In this document: one piece after another, positions 46,520 to 58,489 of the stretch
Layout of the letters: each line of letters opens with the position of its first letter
How positions within the stretch are numbered: position 1 is the stretch's first letter
Origin: Jaltomata sinuosa
Taxonomy: Eukaryota > Streptophyta > Magnoliopsida > Solanales > Solanaceae
Reading direction: 5' to 3'
Assembly (NCBI GenBank): GCA_003996215.1
Contig: QJPP01007249.1
Coordinates: 310,001-374,000 of the forward strand
DNA length: 64,000 bases
Translations under genes and position numbers: made by a program
The notes under the pieces: generated by a model
Told to the model about the DNA's origin: nothing
The model's input: the letters and a program-made list of their open reading frames with translations, nothing else
The model's database searches: none

Positions 46520-47830
46520 ATGATTAAATCCAGGTGCAATGGAGCAAGGGCGACAGTTCCAGTAGCAGAACTCGCAGTCAGAGGGCGAGGAAGGGGTAGG
46601 GGCAGGGGCAGGGGCAGAGGCAGAGGCAGAGGAAGAGGCAGAGGCAGAGGCAGAGGAAGAGTAACACTCGCCAGGGGTGGAGCTCAGGCAGCGATAGGGC
46701 CAAGGGAGGTGACCCCTCCCCTACCCCAGGATCCCGTTGAGGAGAAAGTTGAGGCTGTTCTTGAGGAGGGCGCAAAATAGGAGGAAGGAGCAGAACATGA
46801 AGAGGCGGCACCAACTGGAGGTGCATGCCTTCCCTCTATATCACCCGAGGTATTTTAGCAAGTGTGGGATTTTCTGAGTGGGCTAGCAAGTACTGGAGAC
46901 ACCCTTACTGGTATAGAAGATCATATTCTGGGCACTCAACCAGCTGTTGCAGAAGCTTCTAGGATGGATGTGACATTGAGTACTGATGATTTCTTCCATC
47001 CAATGTTGGGTTCTGTAATGACCGGGACTGAGCATAAGATGCTGACCAAATTCATGAAACTGAAACCTCTGACATATTAGGGGACCGAGAAAGAGGATGA
47101 CTTTGAGTTCCTTCTGGCCTGCTATAAGAGGTTACATAAGTTGGGCATTGTGAAACAACATGGGGTAGAGTTTGTTACCTTTCAGCTTCAGGGTGATGTG
47201 AAGCCGTGGTAGAGAGCTCATGTAGAGTGTCGGCTATCTGCCTTGCCTCCAATGACTTGGTCACAGTTCCATGCCTTATTCTTGGAGAAATATGTGCCTC
47301 GCACCTTGATAGATCGCAAGAAGGATGAGTTTCTATCTCTTAAGCAAGGTAGCATGTCTGTTTCAGCCTATAAGGCTATATTTCATGCCTTGTCACATTA
47401 TGCTACTCAGCTTCTGGATACTGAAAAGGAGAGGATTCACCTATATATGAAGGGTCTGAATACTGAGTTGGAGGTGTTGTCTGTGCATATGACCTCAGTA
47501 GGAAAGAGTTTTAATGAGGTGATTGATTATGTGAAGAAACTTGAGTGGGTCAGGAAGGTTGGGCAGGCTAAGGTGTTAGTTAAGAAGTCCCGAAATAAAG
47601 GTAACTTTAGTAGTTCATACTCTAGGGGTAGCATCCAGCAAGTGTATTCTTCTTGTCCTATTCAGTCAGCCCGGCCAGCTTCTGTAGGTCGTCATCCGGG
47701 AGCCAGTTAGCAATTTTCAGCTCTTAGAGGCCAGGGGGCTTCTTATACTTCTACTAGCAGGCCTTCTCTTAACCGTGGATGTTTTCATTATGGTGATCTG
47801 GGTTAATTCAAGAGGGAGTGCCCTGACCAG
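46520..47830 (+). pseudogene. Gag of element A2 with Arg-Gly repeat, interrupted by amber stops
   Basis: One frame carries an N-terminal RG-rich segment (about 46577-46665), then FMKLKPLTY, PPMTWSQFHALFLEKYVPRT, DEFLSLKQGSMSVSAYKAIF, HYATQLLDTEKERIHLYMKG, the typical chromovirus-like Gag core, and a broken knuckle (CFHYGDLG*FKREC) near 47780-47815. Stops are TAG at about 46778, 46857, 47078, 47210 (a Trp position) and 47708. Gag would form the particle and bind RNA; this copy cannot give a full protein. Confidence 0.83.
46583..46665 (+). repeat. GGCAGR hexanucleotide microsatellite coding an (RG)n tract
   Basis: About 13 hexamers GGCAGA/GGCAGG/GGAAGA. In frame they give an Arg-Gly dipeptide run in the Gag N-terminus, an RNA-binding-like composition. 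Confidence 0.88.
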
Positions 47831-48039
47831 AAGACATGAAATTAGACTCAGTAGTAGACCAGGGCTGTGGTTCTGGTAAGTTGAGGTGGCAATGGCAGAG
47901 GTCATCTACAGGCTGGGCGAGGTAACTTTCAGGGAGGACGTGGAAATAGAGGAAATAATGGCGTGGGCAGAGGGTAGCGCAGCCAGCCAAGCAGGTTGCT
48001 CAGATTAAGGATAGGGCCCATTGTTATGCATTCCCAAGG

Positions 48040-48720
48040 AAGTTTGAGGCTGAGGCATCAGATGCTGTGATCACAGGTACAATCTTAGTCTTTGATAGGA
48101 TGGCTTCTGTATTATTTGACCCAAGTTCTACTTATTCGTATGTTTTTGTGAGATTTTCTTTGGGTATGGATTTGGTTTATGATGTCCTGGATTTCCCTAT
48201 TTATGTTTCTATCCCAGTGGGGAGTCTGTGGTAGTAACTCATGTATATCCTACTTGTCCAGTGATTTTTGTGGGTTTTTAGACTTGGGTAGATTTGGTTA
48301 TTCTGGACATGTTGGATTTTGATGTTATTTTGGGTATGACTTGAATGTATCTATATAAAGATGTATGGAATTGTAATGCTAAGATCGTGACTCTATAGAT
48401 CCCGAGTAAGGATAGACTAGAGTGGGAAAGTGTGTACAGGCCTAAACTGGCAAATATCATATCCTTTGTTAGGGTTAAGAAGTTAGTGGGAAAAGGTTGT
48501 TTGGACTTCTTGGCACATTTATGGGATGTTAGTATGTAGTACTCTTCGATTGAGTCAGTTCTGGTAGTTTCTGAGTTTCAGGAGGTGTTTTCGACAGATT
48601 TGCCTGGCATGCCTCCGGATAGAGATATTGATTTCTGTATTGATTTGGAGCCGAGCACTCGCCCAATCTCTATTCTTCCTTATCGTATGGCTCCAGCAGA
48701 GTAGAGAGAACTTAAGACTC
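48040..48720 (+). pseudogene. Aspartic protease and linker of element A2
   Basis: Reads VLFDPSSTYSYVFVRFSLGM (usual active site D-P-G-S, here D-P-S-S), DLVILDMLDFDVILGM, then FSTDLPGMPPDRDIDFCIDL and RPISILPYRMAPAE leading into RT. One frameshift near 48225 and several stops (48280, 48345, 48535, 48700). Confidence 0.78.
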
Positions 48721-49660
48721 ACTTTAGGAACTCTTAGATAAGGGATTTATTCATCCAGTGCTTCACCTTAGGGTGCTCCGGTATTGTTTGTAAAGAAGAA
48801 GGCTGGTAGTATGAGGATGTGTATAGACTACAGGAAACTGAACAAGGTTACCATCTGAAATAAGTATCCCTTACCCCGCATCAATGACCTTTTTGACTAG
48901 TTAGAGGGTGCTTCCATGTTTTCAAAGATTCACTTGAGGTCAGGGTACCATTAGCTAAAGATTAGGCCTAAAGATATACCTAAGATGACATTTCAGACTC
49001 GATATGGGCATTACGAGTTCCTGGTAATGTCGTTTGGGTTGACCAATGTGTCGGTGGCATTTATGAGTTTGATGAATGGTGTCTTCAAGTCGTATCTGTA
49101 CTCCTTTGTAATTGTGTTTATAGATGATATCTTGATTTACTCTAGGAGTAAGGAGGAGCATGCAAAGCATCTTCGCATTGTTTTGGGGAAATTGAGCCAC
49201 CAGAAATTGTATGCCAAGTTTTCGAAGTGTGAATTTTGATTGTCTTCAGTTGCTTTCTTAAGGCATGTGGTTTCAGAAAAGGGGGTGATGGTGGATCCCC
49301 AAAATATTGAGGCAGTTAAGAGTTGGGTCCGGCCTAGCTCTATGAGTGAGGTTAGAAGATTTATGGGGATTGCAGGCTACTATCACAGATTTTTCAAGGA
49401 CTTTGTATCCATTGCTACTCACTTGACAAGGTTGACTCAGAAGGAGGTACCTTTTGTTTAGTCTGACAAGTATGAGGAGAGATTTCAAAAGCTCAAGACA
49501 CTTCTGACTACGACTCCCATCCTATCATCACCGGTTGAAGGTAAGGATTTTGTTGTGTTTTATGATGCTTCACATTCGGGTTTGGGTGCTGTGTTGATGC
49601 ATAATTGGAATTTTATATCTTATGCTTCCAGGCAGTTGAATCCCCATGAGAAGAATTACC
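48721..49660 (+). pseudogene. Reverse transcriptase and start of RNase H, element A2
   Basis: Contains MTFQTRYGHYEFLVMSFGLT, VFIDDILIYSRSKEEHAKHL (the catalytic F-I-D-D box is kept) and SKCEF (ending 49239), then FLRHVVSEKGVMVDP, VRRFMGIAGYYHRFFKDFVS, and RNase H text YDASHSGLGAVLMHNW and YASRQLNPHEKNYPI to about 49665. Stops and a shift near 48760-48950 make it inactive. RNase H is broken off at the 3' LTR junction; integrase is absent. Confidence 0.82.
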
Positions 49661-49700
49661 CAATTCGGGATTGGGTGCTGTGTTGATGCAGGATAGGAAG
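49661..49700 (+). other. Junction segment: second copy of an RNase H stretch joined to LTR
   Basis: ATTCGGGATTGGGTGCTGTG repeats the ATTCGGGTTTGGGTGCTGTG of 49573, coding GLGAVLM again, and then runs directly into LTR sequence at about 49700. This looks like a template switch or illegitimate joining that removed integrase and most of the 3' LTR. Confidence 0.6.
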
Positions 49701-50281
49701 ATTGTTGAATTTGTTTCATGTAGTGAGTAAGTTAGAGGAAGCACTAAGAGCTTGGGGTTATGTTGCTGGCTTGTTAATACATGTTTGTACTGCTTACTCA
49801 GTTTTGGTTTATTGTTCATATATTGTTTATTGGAGCTGACCGATGATCCTACCTGTACATTGTGGATGTGTACTAATTCTGCACTTGCTTTCTTTTTGGG
49901 AGTATAGGACATCTTCCGGCAGCTGCTATGCGACCTCAGTTATAGTCCCGGTGTTTTCAGATTCCAAGGGTGAGCTACTTCTTTCAGGCTAGCATGATTT
50001 CCTCCAGTTTAGTTCTAGTCCATTGTTTCGGACTTAAACACTTATTTTTGGGGTTGAATCCCTGTTCTCTAGACATTTGATAGATGTTTTAGTACAACGA
50101 ATTTCAGATTCTAGGGGAATTTCTGCAGGATCTTATTTTATTAGTATTTTGGCTATGAATGTAAGTTTACTTTAATGCAATTGGTTTTGGGCTACTAGTT
50201 TCGGTAAGTGTTAGGTTGAAAATTGGTTCGCTCATCCAGATGTTTTGGGTGGGTGCCACTGCAGCGGGTTGGATCATGACA
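49701..50281 (+). mobile_element. Truncated 3' LTR of element A2
   Basis: 581 bp collinear with 45720-46301, about 90% identical by eye, ending GGTTGGATCATGACA. The first about 1.6 kb of the LTR is missing. Confidence 0.88.
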
Positions 50282-50825
50282 CCAAGTATCTCAAAAATGC
50301 CACGAACTCAAGCCATAATTCACACTTAGATAATTTGGCATACAACCACTGATCTCACAAAGTCTGAAGCACAACCCTCAAATATTTCTCATGCTCCTCC
50401 CTACTCTTTGGGTAGACTAAGATGTTGTCGATGAATACTATGACAAATGAATCCAAATAGGGTCTGAATACACGGATCATCAAATCCATTAATGTTGTTG
50501 GGGCATTAGTCAAACCAAAAGGTATCATTAAGAACTCATCGTGATCATAACAAGTCCTAAAGGCAGTGTTTGGAATGTGCGCTTCCCTGATCCTCAACTG
50601 GTTGTAGCCTGACCTCAAATATATCTTAGAAAACATAGCTGCACCCTATAGCTAGTCAACCAAGTCATTAATAAGCGGCATCAGATACATGTTCTTAATA
50701 GTCACCTTATTTATATGCCTTTAGTCAATACACATCCACAAAGTACCATCCTTATTCTTTACAAATAGAAAAGGATCACCCCATGGAGATACACTAGGTG
50801 TGATAAAACCCTTACTCAGAAGATC
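50282..50825 (-). pseudogene. Element C reverse transcriptase, decayed
   Basis: Minus strand shows SKIYLRSGYNQLRIREAHIP, TAFRTCYDHDEFLMIPFGLT and FVIVFIDNILVYPKSREEHE. The catalytic F-I-D-D box is F-I-D-N here, which would abolish polymerase activity. Continues right into the protease linker. Cut by A2 at the FLRY/HVVS position. Confidence 0.85.
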
Positions 50826-51504
50826 CTAAAGATACTCCTTTAAATCCCTCAATTCAGATGGTTCCATATGATATGGCAAAATACAAATGGGATGTGTACC
50901 CCGCTCAACATCAGTGCCAAAGTCAATATCACAATCAGGCGGAAGACTAGGTAAATCAGTAGGAAACACATCTGAATACTTGCAAACCATAGGAACTGAC
51001 TCAAGTGAAGATATGCCTATACTAGTATCACAAACGTAAGCAAGATAAGCCAAATACCCTTTTTCTATCAGCTGCCGCACCCTTAGAAACAAAATAACTC
51101 CCCTCGGCACATGGATATCGATACCCTTCCATACAATTGAAGGGATACTAGGAATATGATAGGGAATAGTCTTAGCAAAGAAATCCAAAATCGCATGATA
51201 AGGTGATAGCCAATCCATGCCTAGAATCACGTCAAAATTAATCATATATAGGATAACAAGATCTACCCACATGTCATACTCTAAGATAGTCACAACACAT
51301 GACCGATACACTCGATCCACTACTAAAGATCACCTACTGGAGTAGCTACACACATAGGCATAGGCAAAGACTCACGCCTCACATAATAACTTTAGACAAG
51401 TACAAAAGTAAGAAGACACATAAGAATATGTAGACCCCAGGTTAAATCATGCAAAAATTGGATGATGACAACCTAAGATCATACTTGTGATGATGAAATC
51501 TGAA
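50826..51504 (-). pseudogene. Element C protease and linker to RT
   Basis: Minus strand: a decayed active site F-N-L-G-STYSYVSSYF (near 51460; usual F-D-P-G-S, catalytic Asp lost), TPVGDL, VDRVYRSCVVTILEYDMWVD, MINFDVILGMDWLSPYHAIL, FLRVRQLIEKGYLAYLAYVC, VPMVCKYSDVFPTDLPSLPP, THPICILPYHMEPSELRDLK. The segment 50826-51320 is open for 164 codons; stops lie upstream of it. Confidence 0.83.
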
Positions 51505-51509
51505 GCCTC
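51505..51509. repeat. Target-site duplication of LTR F, left (GCCTC)
   Basis: Four of five positions match GACTC at 54417-54421. Confidence 0.65.
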
Positions 51510-54416
51510 TATCATGCCCCAAACTCAAGGGGTGCAACTGGAGCTGATTCTAAAACTTAGGCAAAAGCTGACCCTGCTAAACCATTTGTCAATGACGCAT
51601 AATAGCCACATATAATCAAGAAACCAAACAAGTATATATCGGCTTAAAAATCAACCTCGGCTAGCAAGGCCCGTATCCACAGCTCTTGAAAGAAAATAGC
51701 TACTCCCAACAGTTTATATAAAGTAATACGCAGGTAGTACATAAGTCCTTTTTGGCTCGTCGAGGCCGCTATGATATATAGGAAAGCATAAATGATATGC
51801 GGGCCATTGAGTCCACCATGATCTATATAAAGAAACTAAAAACATATATACATAATGTAAACTAGGACAATGAGCTACTAAACTGCCAACACAACAACAA
51901 CAACAAAACCCAATTGGCTAACAAGCTATAACTAATAAACATAAAAGGACAAAATGGCCTCCATCGTAGCTATGCACTCAACTGGCTAGTATACAAGCCT
52001 CTATGAGTACCATAATTGGTAGGATAGGGCCCCACCCTACCCAAAATCTATACACAGGAAAAAGGCAAACCTTTGAGACTCTTGCAACCCCTGGAAGGAA
52101 AGGAGTCAACCTACCCACTGAAAGCTTGGCTATGCTACCCCATAGGTCTGTATGGTCATCGCTTAAAACCTGCATGCATGAATACAACACCCCCAGGTAA
52201 TGGGGCATCAGTATGACATAATGTACCGAGAATGTAAGGCAAACTAAAAACTAAAATTGAAGTGTAAGGACTGAACAAAAAGGGTAGGAGTAAAATAAAG
52301 TACAATAACTTACCTCTATGCAATAGGATACCATCTAAAGCACCTAGCAAACAATAACCTGACCTGGTAATAATAATCCCGACAGGTACAAATAACATAC
52401 AATCACCATAAGTACTAACAGGCCTAAATAGTTCCTAAAGACCCATACTAGCCTCCTTACGTGGACCCCAATGATGAATAAATTTGAACTGCCTTAATGT
52501 ACATGTGTCTTGAATAAATACAACTCTGAGGCTCTGTGGTACAATATAAGTGCTTCCTTGTAGGTACAACCTATCCGTTCTGTATGTACGGTCTACTCGG
52601 CCCATAGGCATGGTCTACCTGGCCTAAAGGCACGATAATATAATATAACTGCTGCCCCGTAGGTACAACCTATCCATCCCATAGGTACGAACTGCTCGGC
52701 ATGAGACACAGTAATATAATGTAACTGCTTCCCCATAGGTACAACCTTCCCATCCCATAGGCACAGTCTGCCAGGCTTGAAGGCACGGTAATAATAATTA
52801 GAATGTAGGCTCTAAAAACCTGCAGTGTCAGTGTCTGCTGAGGCCAAAATGAGCTCATAGGCAACAACAAGACAATAAAAATAATACAATAATAGTGTGT
52901 AATCTCAATACAATCATAACATGCTTTTCTAGGCCACTAAGTAAGAATTAGAGTTCTGTTGGTAGTCACTATATCATGATATGGTAGCAAACTCAATAAA
53001 ATAAGGCCATAAGTCAAATATCAACGTGATATAAGCTATAACAATCTTGGGCATTCAGGGTTATGCCAGAAAGTGAAAAGGAAGCCTTTAAATACCTTTC
53101 AACCAAATCCTCAAAGGTATCTCTATCAAGCTCGATCATCCTATTATAACACAACAATTGCTAGAATCAACAAGGCTGCAAGAATGAGCCATAGACAATC
53201 AATAAGGCATTAATGTCACTCTCATGACTAGCCAACTCCAAAGCATAAAATGAGGACAATAAAAATAACAAACAGTAGCTACATCTAACAATTATATGCT
53301 AACCACATCTTTAAGGAGTGACGAGGTCCCGAGACACTATTTTAAGGCGTACTTCACATTGTTCAATCCAACAACCATCATACATGACTCTAATAAAAAT
53401 AAAGCCAATCCTCAGTCCCTCCAACACCTTAATACCATCAATAAACAAGAATAATAACCCAACTCAATAAGACAAAAGGGCTGCTTGGAGCTACGGTATC
53501 CAAAACACCACTTCATAGCTAGAAAATCTATAAAATGACACTAGAACATGGAATTATGAAGAAGGATCATAGGAGGAAGATTACCTCAACAAAAACTTTG
53601 CAATCGCAAGCTAAAAAAGCTATTAGAAGAACCCACCATAACCTATAACGATATACGGCAATAAAACATAACAAATATGCTGATAACTATAAGTTCCTCC
53701 TCAGAATTAATTCTGAAGCTCAAATTAAGAATGAATCAAAGATTTATGACTCTTACCTTTTAATAATAAGATGATAACACTAGAGAAATATACACTATAT
53801 GAACTGCCTCCTTGCAGTGGCAAAAAATAGAGCCAAAATTAATGAGAAAACCATACCATGATGATGAGCTCGGGATGTAGAGCAACTTCTGTTAAACTTC
53901 TGAATTGAAAGCATCAAAGTCCATGGAGGATGTAGAGGCTTGGGTTAGATTTATGGGGGTTTTCTTATGGTTTATATGGAATAAAAATGAAGAAGAGGCT
54001 GATATATAAGTCATCACCGACTTAGGGGATAAGGGACCTGCCGCGAGGTATCTCCTTGTGCAGTCTCACAAAAATACAAATATCTCTCTATTCGAAAGTT
54101 ATATTGTTGAATGATTTAGTGCATTGAAAATTAGAATCGTAGACCTTTGATTTGGTAGTTTGGATGCCCACTAATTCTTTATATATTGGGAGAAAAGATC
54201 CAAGATATTTGACTCAAATTTTCAGAGAATTCCTTAAAGGAATTTACAATAACTTTTGCCGACTTTAATTTTTCAACTTGCTTAACTTCGAAACTTAACA
54301 TATGACTATTGTGCAATTAAAATACTTCATAAAACATCCTTCCTACATATTATGAACTCTTATTCTTACCCCAAAAGTACGAGTTAATTCAACTTTCAAA
54401 TGGGCAGGGTATTATA
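51510..54416 (-). mobile_element. Solo LTR 'F' (Ty3/gypsy), minus orientation, inserted in element C
   Basis: Plus strand runs from TATCATGCCCC to GGGTATTATA, that is a mutated TGTAATACCC...GGGGCATGACA LTR of 2907 bp. No primer site or coding domain inside. It separates C's protease (left) from C's Gag knuckle (right). Contains a diverged three-unit repeat at 52550-52800. Small frames within it are not credible genes. Confidence 0.78.
52550..52800. repeat. Three-unit imperfect tandem repeat in LTR F
   Basis: Units start near 52551, 52650 and 52726 (TGCTTCCCCGTAGGTACAAC core, then CCCATAGGCACGG-like text). Unit length varies between about 76 and 99 bp. Confidence 0.75.
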
Positions 54417-54837
54417 GACTCCTCCTTTAGCGTACCCAAAAAAGCATACATGTGGCTACGTCTGCCTCATCCACCTATCCTTTCTATATGAGAAACACCT
54501 ATAGAACCCTTGGGACCACCCCTACTATCCAGCACACTTCCTCTAGCCGGTGGCACTAGATCCCTAAGGGCTTGACCTAGCTGCTTTCCCTGCCTCAATC
54601 TTGTACAATCCCTTGTAAAGTTCCCCAACTCGCCACACTCTTAGTAACCTCTACAAGAGGCACCCTGATGAGATGGCCCAATTGAACTAGACTATCCACC
54701 ATGGCCTGAATACCCGAAATGCAAATCCCGTGAAGTCTGACCTAAACCCTGGCTTCTCTGATCACTATAAACTAAATAACCACCCTTTATAATCTGTAGC
54801 GCTTCATAAATAGCCGTACTAGGCTGAAAGTGCTAAA
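54417..54837 (-). pseudogene. Element C Gag, zinc-knuckle end
   Basis: Minus strand gives ECGELGNFTRDCTRLRQGK, QLGQALRDLVPPARGSVLDS and RGG. The CCHC knuckle has lost its first Cys and its His (N in GNF). It begins the C coding order Gag-protease-RT-RNase H-integrase on the minus strand. The N-terminal Gag part is replaced by a copia sequence at about 54838. Confidence 0.75.
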
Positions 54838-57060
54838 GGGTACCTTTATCAGAGAAACTCTTACCTCGAGACTGCAAGCTATTTAAACCACCCTGATGGC
54901 AGGGCCTCTTGTCACCTTCAATATGGTATACCTTTTTAATCACATGTTCTCCAGTTTTACATATCAGGCCAATTCCTCTAATCTGTCCCTTCTTTCCTCC
55001 TCCAAAGGCTACCAATCTATCTTTTTCTTCTACAAGTGAGAGGAACTTCTTTTTATCTGCAGTCATATGCTTTGATCAAGCACTATCCATATACCAATTT
55101 TGCTTTTTTCATTTTTTTTCACCTGCAGACATTTAGAGGTTAGTTTTAGAAACACAGACTAACTTGGGTCCTTTTCTTTGAACAAACAGGTGAATCAGAT
55201 CTCTTTTAGTCAAGTTTGGTAGGACAAGAACATGTTTTTCCATTTTCACATACCTGTTTCTTGGATGTGTTTCATTTCTCATATTAGGACATTTTCTTTC
55301 TTTTATGACAGTTTTTATGTTCTTATTAGTCTGGATGATGGCTACTGGGCAGGTGGATTTGGTGTGACCAGTGTTGCCACAATATGTGCACAAATAAATT
55401 TTTATTCAGTGGAGTTTCTTTAACAAATCTCTGACCAGCCTTTGAACTATATGTTCTATCAGTAAGTTGAGTTACAATCATTAAGGACTCAGTTGACTTA
55501 TTTGCTCTCTCAAGCTCATACTTAGTTCTAGATAATTTCGGATTACTTCTCCTAGATTTTTATTTCTCTATATACAAGTCATCTCTGAATTTCCTTTGTT
55601 CTTTCTCATACCTTATTTGACCATCATTATTTTTATCTTTTCCCTTCTTTGTGACAGTCAGTTTCAAGATCTCACATTTTAGAGAGAGGTTAGATGCATC
55701 AAGTTGTTGGATCTATTTCTTTAAGGATTCTTTTTCCTTTTCTAGTCTTATTTTGATATTTTAATGATCAATATACTCATATTTAAGAATAGTAAGTGAG
55801 GTCAGCAAATGTTCCCTATTCTCTTCTAGATCATGAAAGTTTTCACTCAGAGTTATCATTAAAGAGGTCAGTTTTTTCTTGGAAAATAACTTTAGCTTGT
55901 TTTTCAAATCAAGAACATTTACCTCTTTGTCATCACTGTATGATTTTGAATCTGACTCAGAGTCTTCCATGTCCATCAAGTTAATGTTCTACGTGGATTC
56001 ATAATCTGAGTCATCAGAGCCTGGTCCCTAAGCAAAAACTAACATAGCCTTTGCAACTTCCTTCTTCTTCTTGATTTTAGATTGCTCCCTTTTCTCTTGT
56101 TCCTTTGAAGCTCTTTCTTTCTTCCATTCAACTTCCTACATTGGACAATCTTTGATTTGGTGAATAGTATTTTTTCACTTGAAGCACCCTCCTGATTGCC
56201 GCTTTTCTATTCTTTTTGCTTTACATGAGCTTGACTTTTCCCCATAAATTCCTCCCTTTTTGAATAAGTTCTTGAAGTTACTGGTGATCAAGGCTATGTC
56301 CTCATCTTCAAGATCGATCCTTCACTTTTAGTGGCTTTGAGAGCCAGTACTTTGTATTTTCTCACATCACCTTTTTAGAAGCCTTCCATGTTCATTTCAT
56401 AGGTCTTCAGATTTCCAACTATCTCATCCAAAGATGTGGTGGTTAGATCCTTGGATTCTCTAATAACAATGATCTTTATTTCCTATGACATAGAAAGAGT
56501 CTTGAGCACCTTGTTGACCAGTTCCTCAATAGTGTAAACCTTCTCAAGAGAAACTAATTCATTCACAATGATTGTGAATCTTGTGATCATGTCTTGAAAT
56601 GACTCATCACTCTTTATTTTGAAAGTTTCATACTCAGTGTTTAGCATAACAACTCTGAATTTCCTCACTCGAGTAGTTTATTCATGGGCATTTACCAGTG
56701 TGTACTAAATTTGCTTGGAAGTAGTGCAACCTAAGATATTGTTGAATTCATAAGGTCCAAGTCCACACACGAAAATGCACTTGGATTTGGAAATCTTCCA
56801 AAGCATCTTGAAATCGGTTTTATCATACTCGGCCTTGGTTTTGGGTAAGTCATTGTTCTCAGCATACTTCTTCATTTGAAGAGTTGGGCCACCAGTAACT
56901 TTGGTCCAAGGTTTATAATCTTCAGTCTGAAGAAAGTATTCCATCCTTGACTTCCACCAAGAGTAGTATTGACCATTGAACAATGGTAGTCTGTTGATGT
57001 GCTGTTCTTCACCATGTCCTAGAGGAGGTGCAGAGTTTATTTTGATCCTTTATTGAGTTA
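54838..57060 (-). pseudogene. Ty1/copia Gag and protease start (SIRE/Maximus-like), decayed
   Basis: From right to left on the minus strand: LFNGQYYSWWKSRMEYFLQT (Gag start, about 56980), NILGCTTSKQI, TEYETFKIKSDESFQDMITR, IVNELVSLEKVYTIEELVNK (56483-56668), DSESDSKSYSDDKE (55940), knuckle CTYCGNTGHTKSTC (55390), and the protease-side text MTADKKKFLSLVEEKDRLVA with VYHIEGDK (54833-55066). Open pieces are separated by stops and frame changes. Integrase, RT and RNase H are missing: the sequence stops at about 54838 and joins element C Gag. Confidence 0.83.
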
Positions 57061-57082
57061 TTAGACTCTAGTAAGACAACCT

Positions 57083-57094
57083 GCTCTAATACAA
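57083..57094 (-). other. Primer-binding site of the copia element (initiator tRNA-Met)
   Basis: Minus strand TTGTATTAGAGC, a decayed TGGTATCAGAGC, two bases from the LTR. Confidence 0.75.
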
Positions 57095-57096
57095 AT

Positions 57097-57927
57097 TGTT
57101 AAATATAGAATCCCTAACTTGTTGATGGATCAGGGTAATTCATATGTTTCTTAGCAATAACTTTAATCAGAATGAAAGAAAAACAAGTAAATTAGAGACT
57201 CCTTATTTTACATGGAAAACCCTAGATCAAAAAGGGTGAAAAACTATGACCTACACCTCTACAAAATCTATCCCAAACTTCACTAAAACAATGAGCCTAA
57301 GTAACATTTCAAATTAAAACACTTGTAATTCTAGGAACTAACTCTAATTCATATATTCTCAAAAATCACGCTTGATTGTTGAACCAACTTTGAGTTGCCC
57401 CCAACTTAAAGTTTACAATATAGAAGAAAGAAGTAGATTACAACTCAATCAACAATACTTAAACCTAGACTTTAAGAACTATAAATCATATTCCTATGGA
57501 ACAAGTTCTTTAAGCTTGTCCTTTGTATTGGATGCACTCCGATCTTCAGTCAAAAGTCTCTCAATTGTGTTTCACTCAATATGATTTTTTTCTGCCTTTT
57601 CTCTCTCTATAAGTGCATCTTGATTATTGAAGCCTTTGTATATTTATAACTCAGATTATTCTTCTTCGTTGAATAGACTTCTAACTCTATAAGAACTCTC
57701 ATCTTTCTTGACTCTCATAGTCTATCCTATGGTTGACTCTTTAACTTGTGCAGACTCCTTCCAACTTCATGGTTTGTGTGGACTTTGAGATCTTCTATAT
57801 TTAAGATTTTTTTTCCATGGAATCCTAATGTTGGTTGGACTCTTTCTGATGGAACAAGTAGTAACAACCTATTTCATGCATATGTTTCATCACTTTGTTA
57901 ATCATCAAAATATTCCTAATTCCAACA
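57097..57927 (-). mobile_element. 5' LTR of the Ty1/copia remnant
   Basis: Plus strand TGTTAAATATAG to AATTCCAACA; read on the minus strand it begins TGTTGGAATTAGG and ends ATATTTAACA, a standard copia LTR, 831 bp. Flank GTCCT follows; the other end of the element is lost, so no target copy can be compared. Confidence 0.87.
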
Positions 57928-58489
57928 GTCCTCCTCATGATTTGTTTAAAATTCTATTGATGATCTAGGGTAAGACCTATATTCTCTTGTGAATTTAGTA
58001 AGTTCTTCAAATTCATCAACGGTATCCTTGAACACTCTTTACTCTAGTTCTTACCTGCTGAACTAGTTATCTTTTATGAAAGTCATTGATTCTTTGATGT
58101 GAACTTGAGTAAATTATGAAACTCTACAAGACTATGTGATGTTATGATTACTTATGAGACGTATGGAACTTATGCATTTCCAATGATGGCTTGCACTAAA
58201 GAAATACTAACACAAGATTTTCTTTTTTATATAAGAGCCATGTTCTTATGTCTTAAGTGAGCGTTTGAATCTTTTTCATAAATTTTCTACACACCATAAC
58301 ACTTCCTAATGACATGAATATCCTCACAATATTCAAAAGATTTCTTGATGCTACAAATTTATGAACTTGCTAGTATGTATGATAATACCAATATTATATG
58401 AATCTTTATGAATCTAATGGATGATTGTTGGGATTTAATATGAACTAAATATGGGCTTATGTGAATTGGATGGTTAATTATCTCTTAGT
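57928..58489. other. Unassigned AT-rich stretch
   Basis: 560 bp without a recognisable domain, LTR end or repeat. No gene seen. Confidence 0.5.

Noticed and set aside
46578..46826. Minus-strand frame over the Gag start
   Set aside because: Antisense shadow of the Arg-Gly microsatellite.
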